Assembly (NCBI GenBank): GCA_025928545.1
Contig: JAICJH010000010.1
Location: forward strand, 62,001 to 126,000
Reading direction: 5' to 3'
DNA from: Bryobacteraceae bacterium
GTDB taxonomy: Bacteria > Acidobacteriota > Terriglobia > Bryobacterales > Bryobacteraceae
Length of the DNA stretch: 64,000 nt
Positions 1 to 9,532 of this stretch are shown piece by piece (positions within the stretch are counted from its first letter, which is position 1; each line of letters opens with the position of its first letter). The translations under genes and the position numbers were made by a program. The notes below the pieces were generated by a model that saw only the letters and a list, made by a program, of their open reading frames with translations, had not been told where the DNA came from and did no database searches.

Positions 1-1628
<1,628 letters not shown>

Positions 1629-1636
1629 ACCGACGC

Positions 1637-3448
1637 ATGAAGAACGTCTCCAGGCGGGACCTCCTCCGACAATCGACCGTGGCTGCCGCAAGCGCGCTGC
1701 TATCGGGCACTGCCAAGAGCCAGTCCGCGACTGACGCTCCTATGGCGGGTTCGGCATCGCGAGGCGTACAGGCGCAGCCGAGGCCGAAACCATCCGGAAT
1801 CCCGTTCCTCGCGCAGTTTACCGACGTTGCCGCGGCCGCGGGCCTCACCCACCCGGTCATCTACGGCCCCACCGACCATGCGGATTACATCCTGGAAGCC
1901 ACCGGCTGCGGTGTCGCTTTCTTCGATTACGATAACGACGGCTGGCTCGATATCTTCGTGCTGAACGGCAGCCGCCTCGATGCGGCGTCAATCCCGGCGG
2001 GCGTCACCAATCGCCTGTACAAGAACAACCGGGACGGCACCTTTACCGATGTCACCGAAAAGGCGGGACTGGTCCGGTCCGGCTGGGCTGCGGGCGTCAC
2101 CATTGGCGACTACAACAACGACGGCCACGAAGACATCTTCATCACGTATTACGGGCAGAACGTCCTCTACCGGAACAACGGCGACGGCACTTTCACCGAT
2201 GTGACGAAAGCGGCCGGCCTGCTCCATGAAGGCACCCGATGGGGGTCGGGCTGCACTTTTATCGATTACAACAAAGACGGCCATCTGGATCTCTTCGTCG
2301 GCAATTATGTGGATTTCGACGTGGCGAAGGTTGGCAGGCCGGGAGCGAATCGCGGATGTACCTACAAGACCTGGCCTGTTTTTTGCGGGCCGCGCGGATT
2401 GACTACTCCCCGTCAGTACATGTATCGCAACAACGGGGATGGCACGTTTACGGACGCTACCGGCGAAGCTTTGGGAATACTCGAAGGCAGAAACAGCTTT
2501 GCCATGACTGCCGTGGCGGGCGATTTCGACAATGACGGCTGGCCGGATATTTTCGTCGCCTGCGATTCGACGGCCAGCTTCTTCTTCCATAACCGCCGCA
2601 ACGGGACCTTTCATGACGACGCACTCGAGCGCGGCATTGCGCTCGCGGAAAATGGGCAGGTTCAGGCCGGCATGGGCGTGGCAGTGGGCGACTTTAATCT
2701 GGATGGCAACCTCGACATCTTCAAAACTCATTTCGCCGAGGACACCAACGAGCTTTACGTCAACGACGGCACAGGCAATTTCGACATTGCAACCTTGCGA
2801 GCCGGACTGGGCGTGGAAACCAGATATGTCGGCTGGGGTGCCGGCATGGTGGATCTCGATAACGATGGCTGGCCCGATATTTTCTTTGTCACTGGCAGCC
2901 CCTATCCCGGAATTGAGAAACATCTTCCCGCGATGGTGGATCGCACTCCGCGAATAATTTTTCGCAATCTCGGGAACGGCAAGTTCGAGGAATTGTCGGA
3001 GGCCGCCGGCAGTGGCGTCTCGGCGCCGCACTCCAGCCGCGGCTGCGCTTTTGGCGATTTCGATAACGACGGCGATATGGACGTCCTCATCATGAACATG
3101 AATGAGCCGCCGTCTTTACTGCGCAACGACATGCAGGCATCGTCGAAACCCCGTCACTGGATTAAGGTGAAACTGATCGGAACGAAGTCAAATCGAAGCG
3201 CGATTGGGTCCCGCGTCATTGCCGCCTACGGGGGGAAGAAACAGGCGCAGGAAGTTGCGGCTCAGGCCAGTTATTTTTCCGTAAACGACTCGCGGCTGCA
3301 TTTCGGACTTGGCGAGAATGACAAAGTCGACGTCACGGTGCGATGGATCAGCGGGCGAGTGGATGAATTCCCGAATGTTCCACTCAACCGGCTGCACGTG
3401 ATCCGCGAGGGAGACGGAATCATCCGCAGCGATGCGTTTCCCGCGTGA
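1637..3448 (+). CDS. CRTAC1-family secreted protein with FG-GAP/VCBS repeats and ASPIC/UnbV domain
   Basis: 603 residues from ATG 1637, eight bases after the esterase stop. An upstream in-frame start at 1523 would run deep into the esterase and spoil the signal peptide. The N-terminus SRRDLLRQS followed by a hydrophobic stretch resembles a twin-arginine signal, although no consensus RRxFLK is present. About seven repeats carry Ca-binding-like motifs such as FDYDNDGWLD, GDYNNDGHED, GDFDNDGWPD and LDNDGWPDIF, giving a beta-propeller. The last ~100 residues (SRVIAAYGGKK..., VNDSRLHFGLG, VRWISGRVDEF) are the ASPIC/UnbV domain. Such proteins are exported and common in Acidobacteria; their role is unknown. 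It probably belongs to the same operon as the esterase. Confidence 0.88.
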   Translation: MKNVSRRDLLRQSTVAAASALLSGTAKSQSATDAPMAGSASRGVQAQPRPKPSGIPFLAQFTDVAAAAGLTHPVIYGPTDHADYILEATGCGVAFFDYDNDGWLDIFVLNGSRLDAASIPAGVTNRLYKNNRDGTFTDVTEKAGLVRSGWAAGVTIGDYNNDGHEDIFITYYGQNVLYRNNGDGTFTDVTKAAGLLHEGTRWGSGCTFIDYNKDGHLDLFVGNYVDFDVAKVGRPGANRGCTYKTWPVFCGPRGLTTPRQYMYRNNGDGTFTDATGEALGILEGRNSFAMTAVAGDFDNDGWPDIFVACDSTASFFFHNRRNGTFHDDALERGIALAENGQVQAGMGVAVGDFNLDGNLDIFKTHFAEDTNELYVNDGTGNFDIATLRAGLGVETRYVGWGAGMVDLDNDGWPDIFFVTGSPYPGIEKHLPAMVDRTPRIIFRNLGNGKFEELSEAAGSGVSAPHSSRGCAFGDFDNDGDMDVLIMNMNEPPSLLRNDMQASSKPRHWIKVKLIGTKSNRSAIGSRVIAAYGGKKQAQEVAAQASYFSVNDSRLHFGLGENDKVDVTVRWISGRVDEFPNVPLNRLHVIREGDGIIRSDAFPA

Positions 3449-3453
3449 ACTCG

Positions 3454-3459
3454 TATAAT
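3454..3459 (+). promoter_or_regulatory. -10 hexamer TATAAT of a predicted leaderless promoter
   Basis: A perfect TATAAT lies six bases before the ATG at 3466, so transcription should begin at or next to the start codon. No good -35 hexamer is seen at 16-18 bases spacing and no Shine-Dalgarno is present. Confidence 0.65.
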
Positions 3460-3465
3460 TGAAGC

Positions 3466-4026
3466 ATGAGGCGAATTCTTGTCGCATTGTTGGTCGCGGC
3501 GACAGCAGTAAGCGCCGCGAATGTGAAATCCGGCAAAGCGGAAAACGACAGTGTCGAAGTTGCGGCCGTATTCATCGATGCCGCCGCTCTGAAACAGACC
3601 ACGGGTTCTGAATTCAACAATCAATACACCGTTGTTGAAGTCACGGTCACTCCAAAAGGTGGCAAGGCGCTCGACCTCCAGCCGGACGATTTTCTGCTGC
3701 GCATCAACTCCAACAGCGACAGCAGCGGCCCGGTTGTTGCGGCGCAGGTTTATGGGGCGGGAAGCAGTCTGGTGGTACACGGCGTTACCGAAACCATCGG
3801 CACCACTCCGACGCAGCTGGGGTATAGCGGCGCGACTGTAGCGAACGGCTCATCCACGGCGTCTGCCGCGGATATCAAGACGTTGCAGAGCAGGATGCTG
3901 CCGGCGAAAAGCACGTCGGCCCCGGTTACCGGGCTGCTGTTTTTTCCCATCGCGAAAAAGAAGCCAGGCGATCTGGATCTGGTCTACTCTTCACCGTCCG
4001 GCAAACTCCATATCAACTTTCGCTGA
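3466..4026 (+). CDS. small secreted protein of unknown function
   Basis: 186 residues with a clear signal peptide (MRRILVALLVAATAVSA, cleavage near residue 18). The mature part looks like a single beta-sandwich: VAAVFIDAA, YTVVEVTVTPKGGKALDLQPDDFLLRI and a C-terminal LDLVYSSPSGKLHINF. I recognise no named domain. It resembles the small exported proteins of unknown function common in Bryobacterales, but that is an impression. A perfect -10 six bases upstream suggests its own leaderless transcript rather than readthrough from the CRTAC1 gene. It converges on the MFS gene with only six bases between the stops. Confidence 0.7.
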   Translation: MRRILVALLVAATAVSAANVKSGKAENDSVEVAAVFIDAAALKQTTGSEFNNQYTVVEVTVTPKGGKALDLQPDDFLLRINSNSDSSGPVVAAQVYGAGSSLVVHGVTETIGTTPTQLGYSGATVANGSSTASAADIKTLQSRMLPAKSTSAPVTGLLFFPIAKKKPGDLDLVYSSPSGKLHINFR

Positions 4027-4032
4027 GGAGAT

Positions 4033-5400
4033 TTACAACTCGGTGATCGATTGGTCAGCCGCTCCGGGCCGTCCCCGCGGAATCCAGACAACCGGCGTCA
4101 CGGGATCGATTTGCGTCCAGGTAATGAAGCCTATGATGTAGACCGCCGCTCCCATGTAGAGCACGTAGTCCCAGTTCCGGCCGGAAGCCTGAAGCACCCA
4201 ACCTGCCGCGGTGCCGTAGAGTGCGCCACCCAGATTGCCGATCATGTTCATGGAACCGGCAACGGTTCCTGAGTAGCTGCCGGCAATGTCCATCACCGCG
4301 CCCCATGCCGCGGGCATCACCAGATCGTTGCAAAAACTGGAGAGCGCGACGGCCGAAACGACGAAATAGGGATCGTGGAGCAATGTCGCCAAAACGAGGC
4401 AGGCCGATGCGCCGGCAAATCCGACACAAGCCGAGATCTTGCGCGCCCTCCGCACGCTTCCGGTCCACCGTGCCATGGGCTTCGCCATCATTCCGCAGGT
4501 GATGGAGCCGATCCCGCCCATCAACAGCGGCAGGGTTTTGAGAAAGATGCTGCTCTTGACGTCGAGGTGGAAACGGTCGTCGATGAAAGTCGGCGCCCAC
4601 GTAATCAGAAAATACCAACTGAAGCTGACGGCGAAGTATTGCAGGCAAAGCAGAAGTACGGTTTTCGATGCCAGCAGATCGCGCCACGGAAAGCCATGCG
4701 GGGCAGGCGGAGCGTTGTTTTTCAGCAGGTCCAGTTCGGCCTGATTGACCTTCGGATTGTCGCGCGGATTGTCCCGAAACCACCATGCGAAAGCGATCGT
4801 CCAGAAGACTCCAAGACAGCCGAATGCGGCAAACGCGAGGCGCCAATCCATCCACTTGAACAGGATGGCAATCAGGAGCGGTGTGAACGCTCCTCCCCAG
4901 CGCGAACTCATCCAGATGATGCCCTGAGCGCGGACGCGTTCGTGTTGCGGAAGCCAGATGGCGAAGGCACGCGCGATGTTGGGATAGCAGCCCGCTTCGC
5001 CGGCCCCGAACAGAAATTGCGTGATCCAGAGCGAGATAAAATTCCAGGCGCGCCCGGTCAGGGCGGTAAAGACGGACCACCAGATCACGATGCGGAGCAG
5101 GACGTTGCGCGGTCCCAGGCGGTCGCCCATGAAGCCGCTGGGAATCTCGAATAGCGCATAGGCAACGGCAAAAGCCGTGAAAACGTAGCCCATCTCGGCG
5201 TCGGTCAGGTGCAGTGCGCCGGCAACCTGGCTGCGGGAATTGGAGAGCGCGACGCGGTCGATGTAGGTGATCATCGAGAGCGCCACGGCGAAGCCAACTA
5301 CGCCGTGTCTGACGCCGGTAGGGGGTCCGCCGGGTGCCTGCCGCTCGGGTTTGCCGGATCCCGGTACGGGAGACGTTGCATTAGGTGCGCCGGATGCCAT
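4033..5400 (-). CDS. MFS transporter, ACS (anion:cation symporter) type
   Basis: 455 residues, about 12 hydrophobic segments. TYIDRVALS at the start of TM1, the loop 2-3 signature GFMGDRLGPR (Asp93, Arg94) and FGAGEAGCYPN (131-141) are typical of the ACS family, which takes up hexuronates, galactonate, glucarate and related organic anions across the inner membrane. The proline/glycine-rich N-terminus (1-30) before TM1 is longer than usual, so an internal start is possible. It is divergent from the acetyltransferase gene, their starts being 25 bases apart. The substrate cannot be read from sequence, and no sugar-acid catabolic gene is adjacent. Confidence 0.87.
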   Translation of the reverse strand: MASGAPNATSPVPGSGKPERQAPGGPPTGVRHGVVGFAVALSMITYIDRVALSNSRSQVAGALHLTDAEMGYVFTAFAVAYALFEIPSGFMGDRLGPRNVLLRIVIWWSVFTALTGRAWNFISLWITQFLFGAGEAGCYPNIARAFAIWLPQHERVRAQGIIWMSSRWGGAFTPLLIAILFKWMDWRLAFAAFGCLGVFWTIAFAWWFRDNPRDNPKVNQAELDLLKNNAPPAPHGFPWRDLLASKTVLLLCLQYFAVSFSWYFLITWAPTFIDDRFHLDVKSSIFLKTLPLLMGGIGSITCGMMAKPMARWTGSVRRARKISACVGFAGASACLVLATLLHDPYFVVSAVALSSFCNDLVMPAAWGAVMDIAGSYSGTVAGSMNMIGNLGGALYGTAAGWVLQASGRNWDYVLYMGAAVYIIGFITWTQIDPVTPVVWIPRGRPGAADQSITEL

Positions 5401-5408
5401 AGTCTTGC

Positions 5409-5414
5409 ATCATA
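5409..5414 (-). promoter_or_regulatory. -10-like TATGAT upstream of the MFS gene
   Basis: On the minus strand TATGAT stands eight bases before the ATG at 5400; no Shine-Dalgarno is seen. It overlaps the equally short upstream region of the divergent acetyltransferase gene (GTG 5426), which has only a poor TATACG at 5413-5418, so both promoters must share about 25 bases plus flanking coding DNA. Confidence 0.4.
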
Positions 5415-5425
5415 TACGAGCCCCT

Positions 5426-6232
5426 GTGCTGACGGAATTCGAAGCGTTGGAAGCAAACCTGAGGCAGTCGTTTCGCATCCTGGCGAAAGGGCGTCCGCAC
5501 GCCGATATTGCCGAGTTCGAAGGCGTCAGCATCGCCTCTCTGGGCGCGGCATTTCAGATGTTCAACGCGGCATTTCTGAACGCGAATGTCGCCACGCATC
5601 GCGATCTGGAGGAGCGCCTCGACTGTGCGCGCCGCCATTTCATTTCGCGCCGGATGCCGTGGTCGTTCTGGATCGGCGAAGAGTGGCTGGCCCGCTCCGT
5701 TCGGCGCGTTCTGTCCGGCACATGCGAAAACTTCGGCTTGCGGGCCGCCACGGAAATGCCCGCGATGTGGGCCGATTCGCTTCGGGACAGGAAACGGTTC
5801 GGCCGGGCGGTCCAACCAACGCCTCCACTCGATATCAGGCGCGTCGAGTGTCCGCGGGCGATGGAGGACTTTCGGACAGTGGGGTCGGTCTGTTTTCACG
5901 TGCCGCCCGCCTGGTTTTGCGAGGTATTCGACGACTCCATGCTGTTCCGCGACTTTGCGTGTTTTGTTGGGTACCGCGGGGGCCGGCCGGTGACGACGGC
6001 CGCCACCGTGATCTCCGATGGCGTGATCGGCCTCTATAACGTTGCGACCCTCCCAAGCGAACAGGGGCAGGGCTATGGCGAGGCGATTACCCGCCATGCG
6101 GTCCAGTCGGCATCGAGAGAGTCCGGACTGCAACGAGTGATTCTCCAGTCCACCTCGCAGGGCGAACGCCTTTACAGGCGCCTGGGTTTTCGCGAAGTAT
6201 CGCGTGTCGTGGTGTTCAACTCGACTGCGTGA
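5426..6232 (+). CDS. GNAT-family N-acetyltransferase
   Basis: 268 residues from GTG 5426, chosen because any earlier in-frame start would overlap the divergent MFS gene. The N-terminal ~160 residues are not recognised. The C-terminal ~100 are a GNAT fold: the acetyl-CoA-binding motif A is GQGYGEAITRHAV (214 onward), preceded by YNVATLPSEQ and followed by RLYRRLGFREV. The reaction is acetyl transfer from acetyl-CoA to an unknown amine. It ends 15 bases before the proline dehydrogenase start, but that gene has its own -10-like element. Confidence 0.8.
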   Translation: MLTEFEALEANLRQSFRILAKGRPHADIAEFEGVSIASLGAAFQMFNAAFLNANVATHRDLEERLDCARRHFISRRMPWSFWIGEEWLARSVRRVLSGTCENFGLRAATEMPAMWADSLRDRKRFGRAVQPTPPLDIRRVECPRAMEDFRTVGSVCFHVPPAWFCEVFDDSMLFRDFACFVGYRGGRPVTTAATVISDGVIGLYNVATLPSEQGQGYGEAITRHAVQSASRESGLQRVILQSTSQGERLYRRLGFREVSRVVVFNSTA

Positions 6233-6234
6233 AA

Positions 6235-6240
6235 TAGGAT
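6235..6240 (+). promoter_or_regulatory. -10-like TAGGAT, predicted leaderless start of the proline dehydrogenase gene
   Basis: TAGGAT lies seven bases before ATG 6248, immediately after the acetyltransferase stop codon; there is no convincing Shine-Dalgarno. Confidence 0.45.
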
Positions 6241-6247
6241 AAAAGCG

Positions 6248-7177
6248 ATGCCGTTGCGCGCGACCCTGCTGTATCTTTCACGACACCGCGGGTTGCGAGC
6301 CTGGGCGGAACACTCCAGCCTGGCGCGCCGCGTCTCATCGCGTTTCATCGCAGGCAGGACTCTCGACGACGCCCTGACTGTGTGCCGTCAGATCCGCAGC
6401 CAGGGCATCACAGCGACGCTCGATTATCTGGGTGAAAACGTGAAATCGACCGAGGAGGCCGCAGCCTGCCGCGACATGTGTATACGTGCGCTCGGCGCAC
6501 TACATGCGGCTGGACTGGAACCCAATGTCTCGCTGAAGCTGACGCAATTCGGTATGGACCTCTCTCCGGAAGCCTGTGAAGAGAACGTGACGGCCCTGGT
6601 GAAGACAGCGGCCTCACTGGGCGGCTTCGTGCGTATCGATATGGAGGGCAGCGCGTACACGGACCGTACGCTCGAGCTGGTCCGCCGTATCCATCGTCAA
6701 TACAACGCCTGCGGGACCGTTGTTCAGGCGTATCTGTTCCGGAGCCACGATGACCTTGCCAGCCTGATTCAGGAAGGCATCCGCGTCCGTCTCTGCAAGG
6801 GCGCTTATCTGGAGCCGCCCGAAATCGCGTTTGCAGGCAAAGCCGATGTCGATCACCATTACATCGGGCTGGCGCACCATCTGCTGGGCGCGACACAGAC
6901 TCATCCCGGTTATTACCCGGCCCTGGCGACCCATGACGAGCGCATCATAGACCGCGTTGAGCGGTTCGCAACGAACAACGGAATAGCCCGCGACAGTTTC
7001 GAATTTCAGATGCTGTATGGCATCCGCCGCGATTTGCAGCAGCGACTGATTGCCGATGGATACCGGATGCGACTTTACGTGCCATTCGGAGAAGCGTGGT
7101 TTCCCTACTTCATGCGCCGGCTTGCCGAGCGTCCGGCGAACCTGCTTTTTCTCGCCAGGAATCTGTTGCGCAGCTAA
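6248..7177 (+). CDS. proline dehydrogenase (monofunctional PutA-type)
   Basis: 309 residues, the normal size for stand-alone bacterial ProDH. The FAD-linked TIM barrel oxidises L-proline to 1-pyrroline-5-carboxylate and passes electrons to quinone at the membrane. Seen motifs: SLKLTQFGMDLS, VRIDMEGSAYTD, RVRLCKGAYLEP, LATHDERII, EFQMLYGIRRDLQ and RLYVPFGEAWFPYFMRRLAERPAN, which together make the assignment secure. No P5C dehydrogenase gene is in the window. It converges on the RmlD-type gene and the two stop codons interlock in CTAA at 7174-7177. Confidence 0.95.
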   Translation: MPLRATLLYLSRHRGLRAWAEHSSLARRVSSRFIAGRTLDDALTVCRQIRSQGITATLDYLGENVKSTEEAAACRDMCIRALGALHAAGLEPNVSLKLTQFGMDLSPEACEENVTALVKTAASLGGFVRIDMEGSAYTDRTLELVRRIHRQYNACGTVVQAYLFRSHDDLASLIQEGIRVRLCKGAYLEPPEIAFAGKADVDHHYIGLAHHLLGATQTHPGYYPALATHDERIIDRVERFATNNGIARDSFEFQMLYGIRRDLQQRLIADGYRMRLYVPFGEAWFPYFMRRLAERPANLLFLARNLLRS

Positions 7178-8040
7178 GCGCCGCGGACCGCGATGTAATC
7201 GGCGACGGCATCCGCAAGCGAAGGCATGGGCGTAATGCCGCATTGCCGCATGCGGGCATTTTCGAGAGCCGAGAATTTCGGGCGGCGCGCCGTTGTACGG
7301 TATTCACGTTCGTTGGTCGGCTTCAGGTCGGCGTGGATGCCGGCTTTTTCGAAAATGAGTTTGGCGTAGTCGAACCACGACACAGCCTCACCGCCGCCGC
7401 AATGGAAGATGCCATCCAGATTGCGCTCCAGCATTTCAATCGAGCGGCTGGCCAGGCCGGGAGCATAGGTTGGGGATGCGACGTGATCTTCCACGACGCG
7501 AATCGGCTTGCCCTCACGCGCGAGGCGCAGCATCAATTCGGGAAAATTACCTCTTGCGGTGTGGCGTCCGCCGGGGCCGAAAACACCCGAAGTGCGGACG
7601 ATCAGAGGGCGGGAAAGATAAGCCTGAGCGTACAGCTCACCCGCCAGCTTTGAGACCGCATAAGCGCCCAGAGGATGCACTGCATCGGTTTCGGTGTATG
7701 GCCGTCCCGCCATGCCGTCGAAAACGTAATCCGTGGAAAAGTGAACCAGACGAGCGTCGTTCTGATGGCAGGCCAGCGCCAGATTCCGGACTGCGAGAGC
7801 GTTGGCTTCGTATGCGGCCAAAGGCTCGCGTTCCGCAACATCCACCTGGTTATATGCGGCCGCGTTGAAAACAGCAGCCGGATCGAACTCCGCCAGCGTG
7901 CGTTCTACCCGCTCGGCGCTGGAAACATCGAGCATGGCGCGGCTGTATCCTCTGACTTCATAACCGCGCCGCGACAATTCGGCGCACAATTCGACGCCTA
8001 ACTGGCCTGAGGCTCCGAAAACTATCACCCGTTTTGACAT
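7174..8040 (-). CDS. rfbD: dTDP-4-dehydrorhamnose reductase (RmlD/RfbD family)
   Basis: 288 residues from ATG 8040, whose A is shared with the stop of the upstream gene (TAATG). SDR fold: NAD(P)-binding GASGQLG at 9-15, catalytic-type Thr103 in HFSTDYVFDG, and YxxxK as Tyr127/Lys131 (YAVSKLAGE). The family reduces dTDP-4-keto-rhamnose to dTDP-L-rhamnose for cell-surface polysaccharide. The other rml genes (rmlA, rmlB, rmlC) are absent nearby, so it could instead be a related sugar-nucleotide reductase. The coupled zinc-ribbon gene gives no functional hint. Confidence 0.85.
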   Translation of the reverse strand: MSKRVIVFGASGQLGVELCAELSRRGYEVRGYSRAMLDVSSAERVERTLAEFDPAAVFNAAAYNQVDVAEREPLAAYEANALAVRNLALACHQNDARLVHFSTDYVFDGMAGRPYTETDAVHPLGAYAVSKLAGELYAQAYLSRPLIVRTSGVFGPGGRHTARGNFPELMLRLAREGKPIRVVEDHVASPTYAPGLASRSIEMLERNLDGIFHCGGGEAVSWFDYAKLIFEKAGIHADLKPTNEREYRTTARRPKFSALENARMRQCGITPMPSLADAVADYIAVRGA

Positions 8041-8486
8041 TAGTGAAAAACCTGAAACACCGACGCGATCATCGCACCAGCCGCCAAAAACAACAGCATG
8101 CCCGCCCATGCGGTCCAGGAGAATCCAGCCAGGCCGTGTGGCGGCTGCTCCACCGTGATCTCGGGTACTTCGACGGCTGTCGCAACGGCAGTCTGCGTTT
8201 GCCGTGCTTCGCGATGCGCCACGACTTCAGTCCACTGTTCCCTGCCGGCGCGGTCGGCGATCACGATCATGCCGGAATTTTCGCTGTTTGTGGTCTCTAT
8301 CAGCCGGCGTCTGAGCGTTTCCGGTACTTCCTGAATGGAGCGGTAGAAGTTGCTTTCGTTTCCGGTCGCGATCATCACCGTGGAAGTTTTCACGATGCCC
8401 GAAATCTTCCGGACGATTCTGATTCCGCATCCCGGACAATTCGAAACGGCTCTTTCAAACTCGAATTGGCAATGAGGACAGATCAC
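8040..8486 (-). CDS. zinc-ribbon protein with C-terminal membrane anchor
   Basis: 148 residues from GTG 8486. The N-terminus has a four-cysteine zinc ribbon, C3-P-H-C6 and C17-P-G-C20. A middle domain (about 35-95) follows without recognised motifs, then a Val/Thr-rich linker and one transmembrane helix (about 126-146: TAWAGMLLFLAAGAMIASV) at the end, a tail-anchored topology. Function unknown. The stop overlaps the RmlD start by one base (TAATG), so the pair is probably translated together. Confidence 0.65.
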   Translation of the reverse strand: MICPHCQFEFERAVSNCPGCGIRIVRKISGIVKTSTVMIATGNESNFYRSIQEVPETLRRRLIETTNSENSGMIVIADRAGREQWTEVVAHREARQTQTAVATAVEVPEITVEQPPHGLAGFSWTAWAGMLLFLAAGAMIASVFQVFH

Positions 8487-8491
8487 GTTTT

Positions 8492-8497
8492 ATTCTA
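8492..8497 (-). promoter_or_regulatory. -10-like TAGAAT, predicted leaderless start of the zinc-ribbon gene
   Basis: On the minus strand TAGAAT lies five bases before GTG 8486 and directly after the LysR gene stop; no Shine-Dalgarno is present. Confidence 0.5.
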
Positions 8498-9409
8498 TTA
8501 GTCCGCCGTCGCCGGACGGGGATTCTGGGATCCGAAGTGAGACAGTGTCAACTGGATAAAACCCAGCGCTGCCTTGGAAAGCGCCTTGTCTTTACGGTAA
8601 ATCATGCCGAGCCTCCGCACCATCGGTTCGGGGGCCAAAGGCAGGGCCTTCAGCTGTCCGGCGGCCGTTTCTTCCTGGGCTGTGGCGCCGGAAAGAAAAC
8701 TGATCCCGAGGCCTGCAATCACGAAGCGCTTCATCGTCTCGGTGGAATCCAGTTCCATGGAGATCTGCAGGTCGTCTTCGACTTTTTCAAACCACGCGTT
8801 CAGGCGGGATCGCGTCATGCCGGATTGCGGGAGCAGCAGAGGGTAGGAAACAATGTCCTCGCAGAATACGCGTTCGGCGGCGGCCAGAGGATGTCCGACG
8901 GGGACTACGCAGCGGACTTCGTCCTTGTAAATATCCACCACCTGGACACGCTTCTCGGCCACTGGAAGCTGGGTCAGACCGAAATCCGCGACATTCTCCA
9001 TCACAGCTTCCACGATGCGGGAACCATAGGACCGGTTCACCTGTAGTTGCACTCCGGGAAACTGCACCTTGTATTCGGCAAAGACGCCAGGCAAAACGTA
9101 GATGCAGGTAGCTTCGTTTGCTGCAATCACCAACTCACCGCGCGGGCTCGACTCCAGCTCGTTGAGCGCGTTCTGAGCCTGGCGGCGCACGTCCATCATT
9201 TGGTCGGCGTAATGCGCGAATAATTTGCCGGCCGTGGTTAGCGAAATCCGGCTGCCGAACCGTTCGAATAACTCGCACTTCAGCTCATGTTCCAGCTGAC
9301 GGATCTGTGCGCTGATGGCTGGCTGAGTTCGGTAACAGGTCTGCGCGGCCTTGGAGAAACTCTTCAGGCGGACGATTTCGAGGAACGTATGGATCTGATC
9401 GAAGTCCAT
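8498..9409 (-). CDS. LysR-family transcriptional regulator
   Basis: 303 residues from ATG 9409; the longer in-frame form from 9481 would add 24 residues before the usual LTTR N-terminus MDFDQIHTFLEIVRLKSFS. The winged HTH (1-60) contains KAAQTCYRTQPAISAQIRQL and SRISLTTAGKLF. The effector-binding domain follows (about 90-295). The DNA-binding half is close to CysB/CysL/CbbR-like regulators, but the ligand cannot be inferred. LTTRs often control the adjacent divergent gene, but here the neighbouring barrel gene lies on the same strand, so self-regulation is the simplest guess. Confidence 0.9.
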   Translation of the reverse strand: MDFDQIHTFLEIVRLKSFSKAAQTCYRTQPAISAQIRQLEHELKCELFERFGSRISLTTAGKLFAHYADQMMDVRRQAQNALNELESSPRGELVIAANEATCIYVLPGVFAEYKVQFPGVQLQVNRSYGSRIVEAVMENVADFGLTQLPVAEKRVQVVDIYKDEVRCVVPVGHPLAAAERVFCEDIVSYPLLLPQSGMTRSRLNAWFEKVEDDLQISMELDSTETMKRFVIAGLGISFLSGATAQEETAAGQLKALPLAPEPMVRRLGMIYRKDKALSKAALGFIQLTLSHFGSQNPRPATAD

Positions 9410-9513
9410 CGCAGGGTTGGCAATGATCCAGCGACGCGCCGAAATCCGCGCGCGCCATCGCGTGTCTTCGCATTTTAGCAAGAAAGCACTGCCAGGCCCT
9501 AAAACGCGCCGAT

Positions 9514-9526
9514 TGTCTGGTAGACA
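9514..9526. promoter_or_regulatory. candidate LysR-type box (T-N11-A with dyad symmetry)
   Basis: TGTCTGGTAGACA is a perfect 5-bp dyad fitting the T-N11-A rule of LysR-type binding sites. It is about 105 bases upstream of the LysR start and just downstream of the barrel gene stop. A single short dyad can occur by chance. Confidence 0.35.
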
Positions 9527-9532
9527 GGGTGG

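Noticed and set aside
1988..3031. 347-codon frame antisense to the CRTAC1-like gene
   Set aside because: It mirrors the repeated GD-rich codons of the plus strand and has no independent features.
4055..5080. 341-codon frame on the same strand as the MFS transporter but out of frame
   Set aside because: Arg-rich shadow; the transporter frame has the membrane helices and family motifs.
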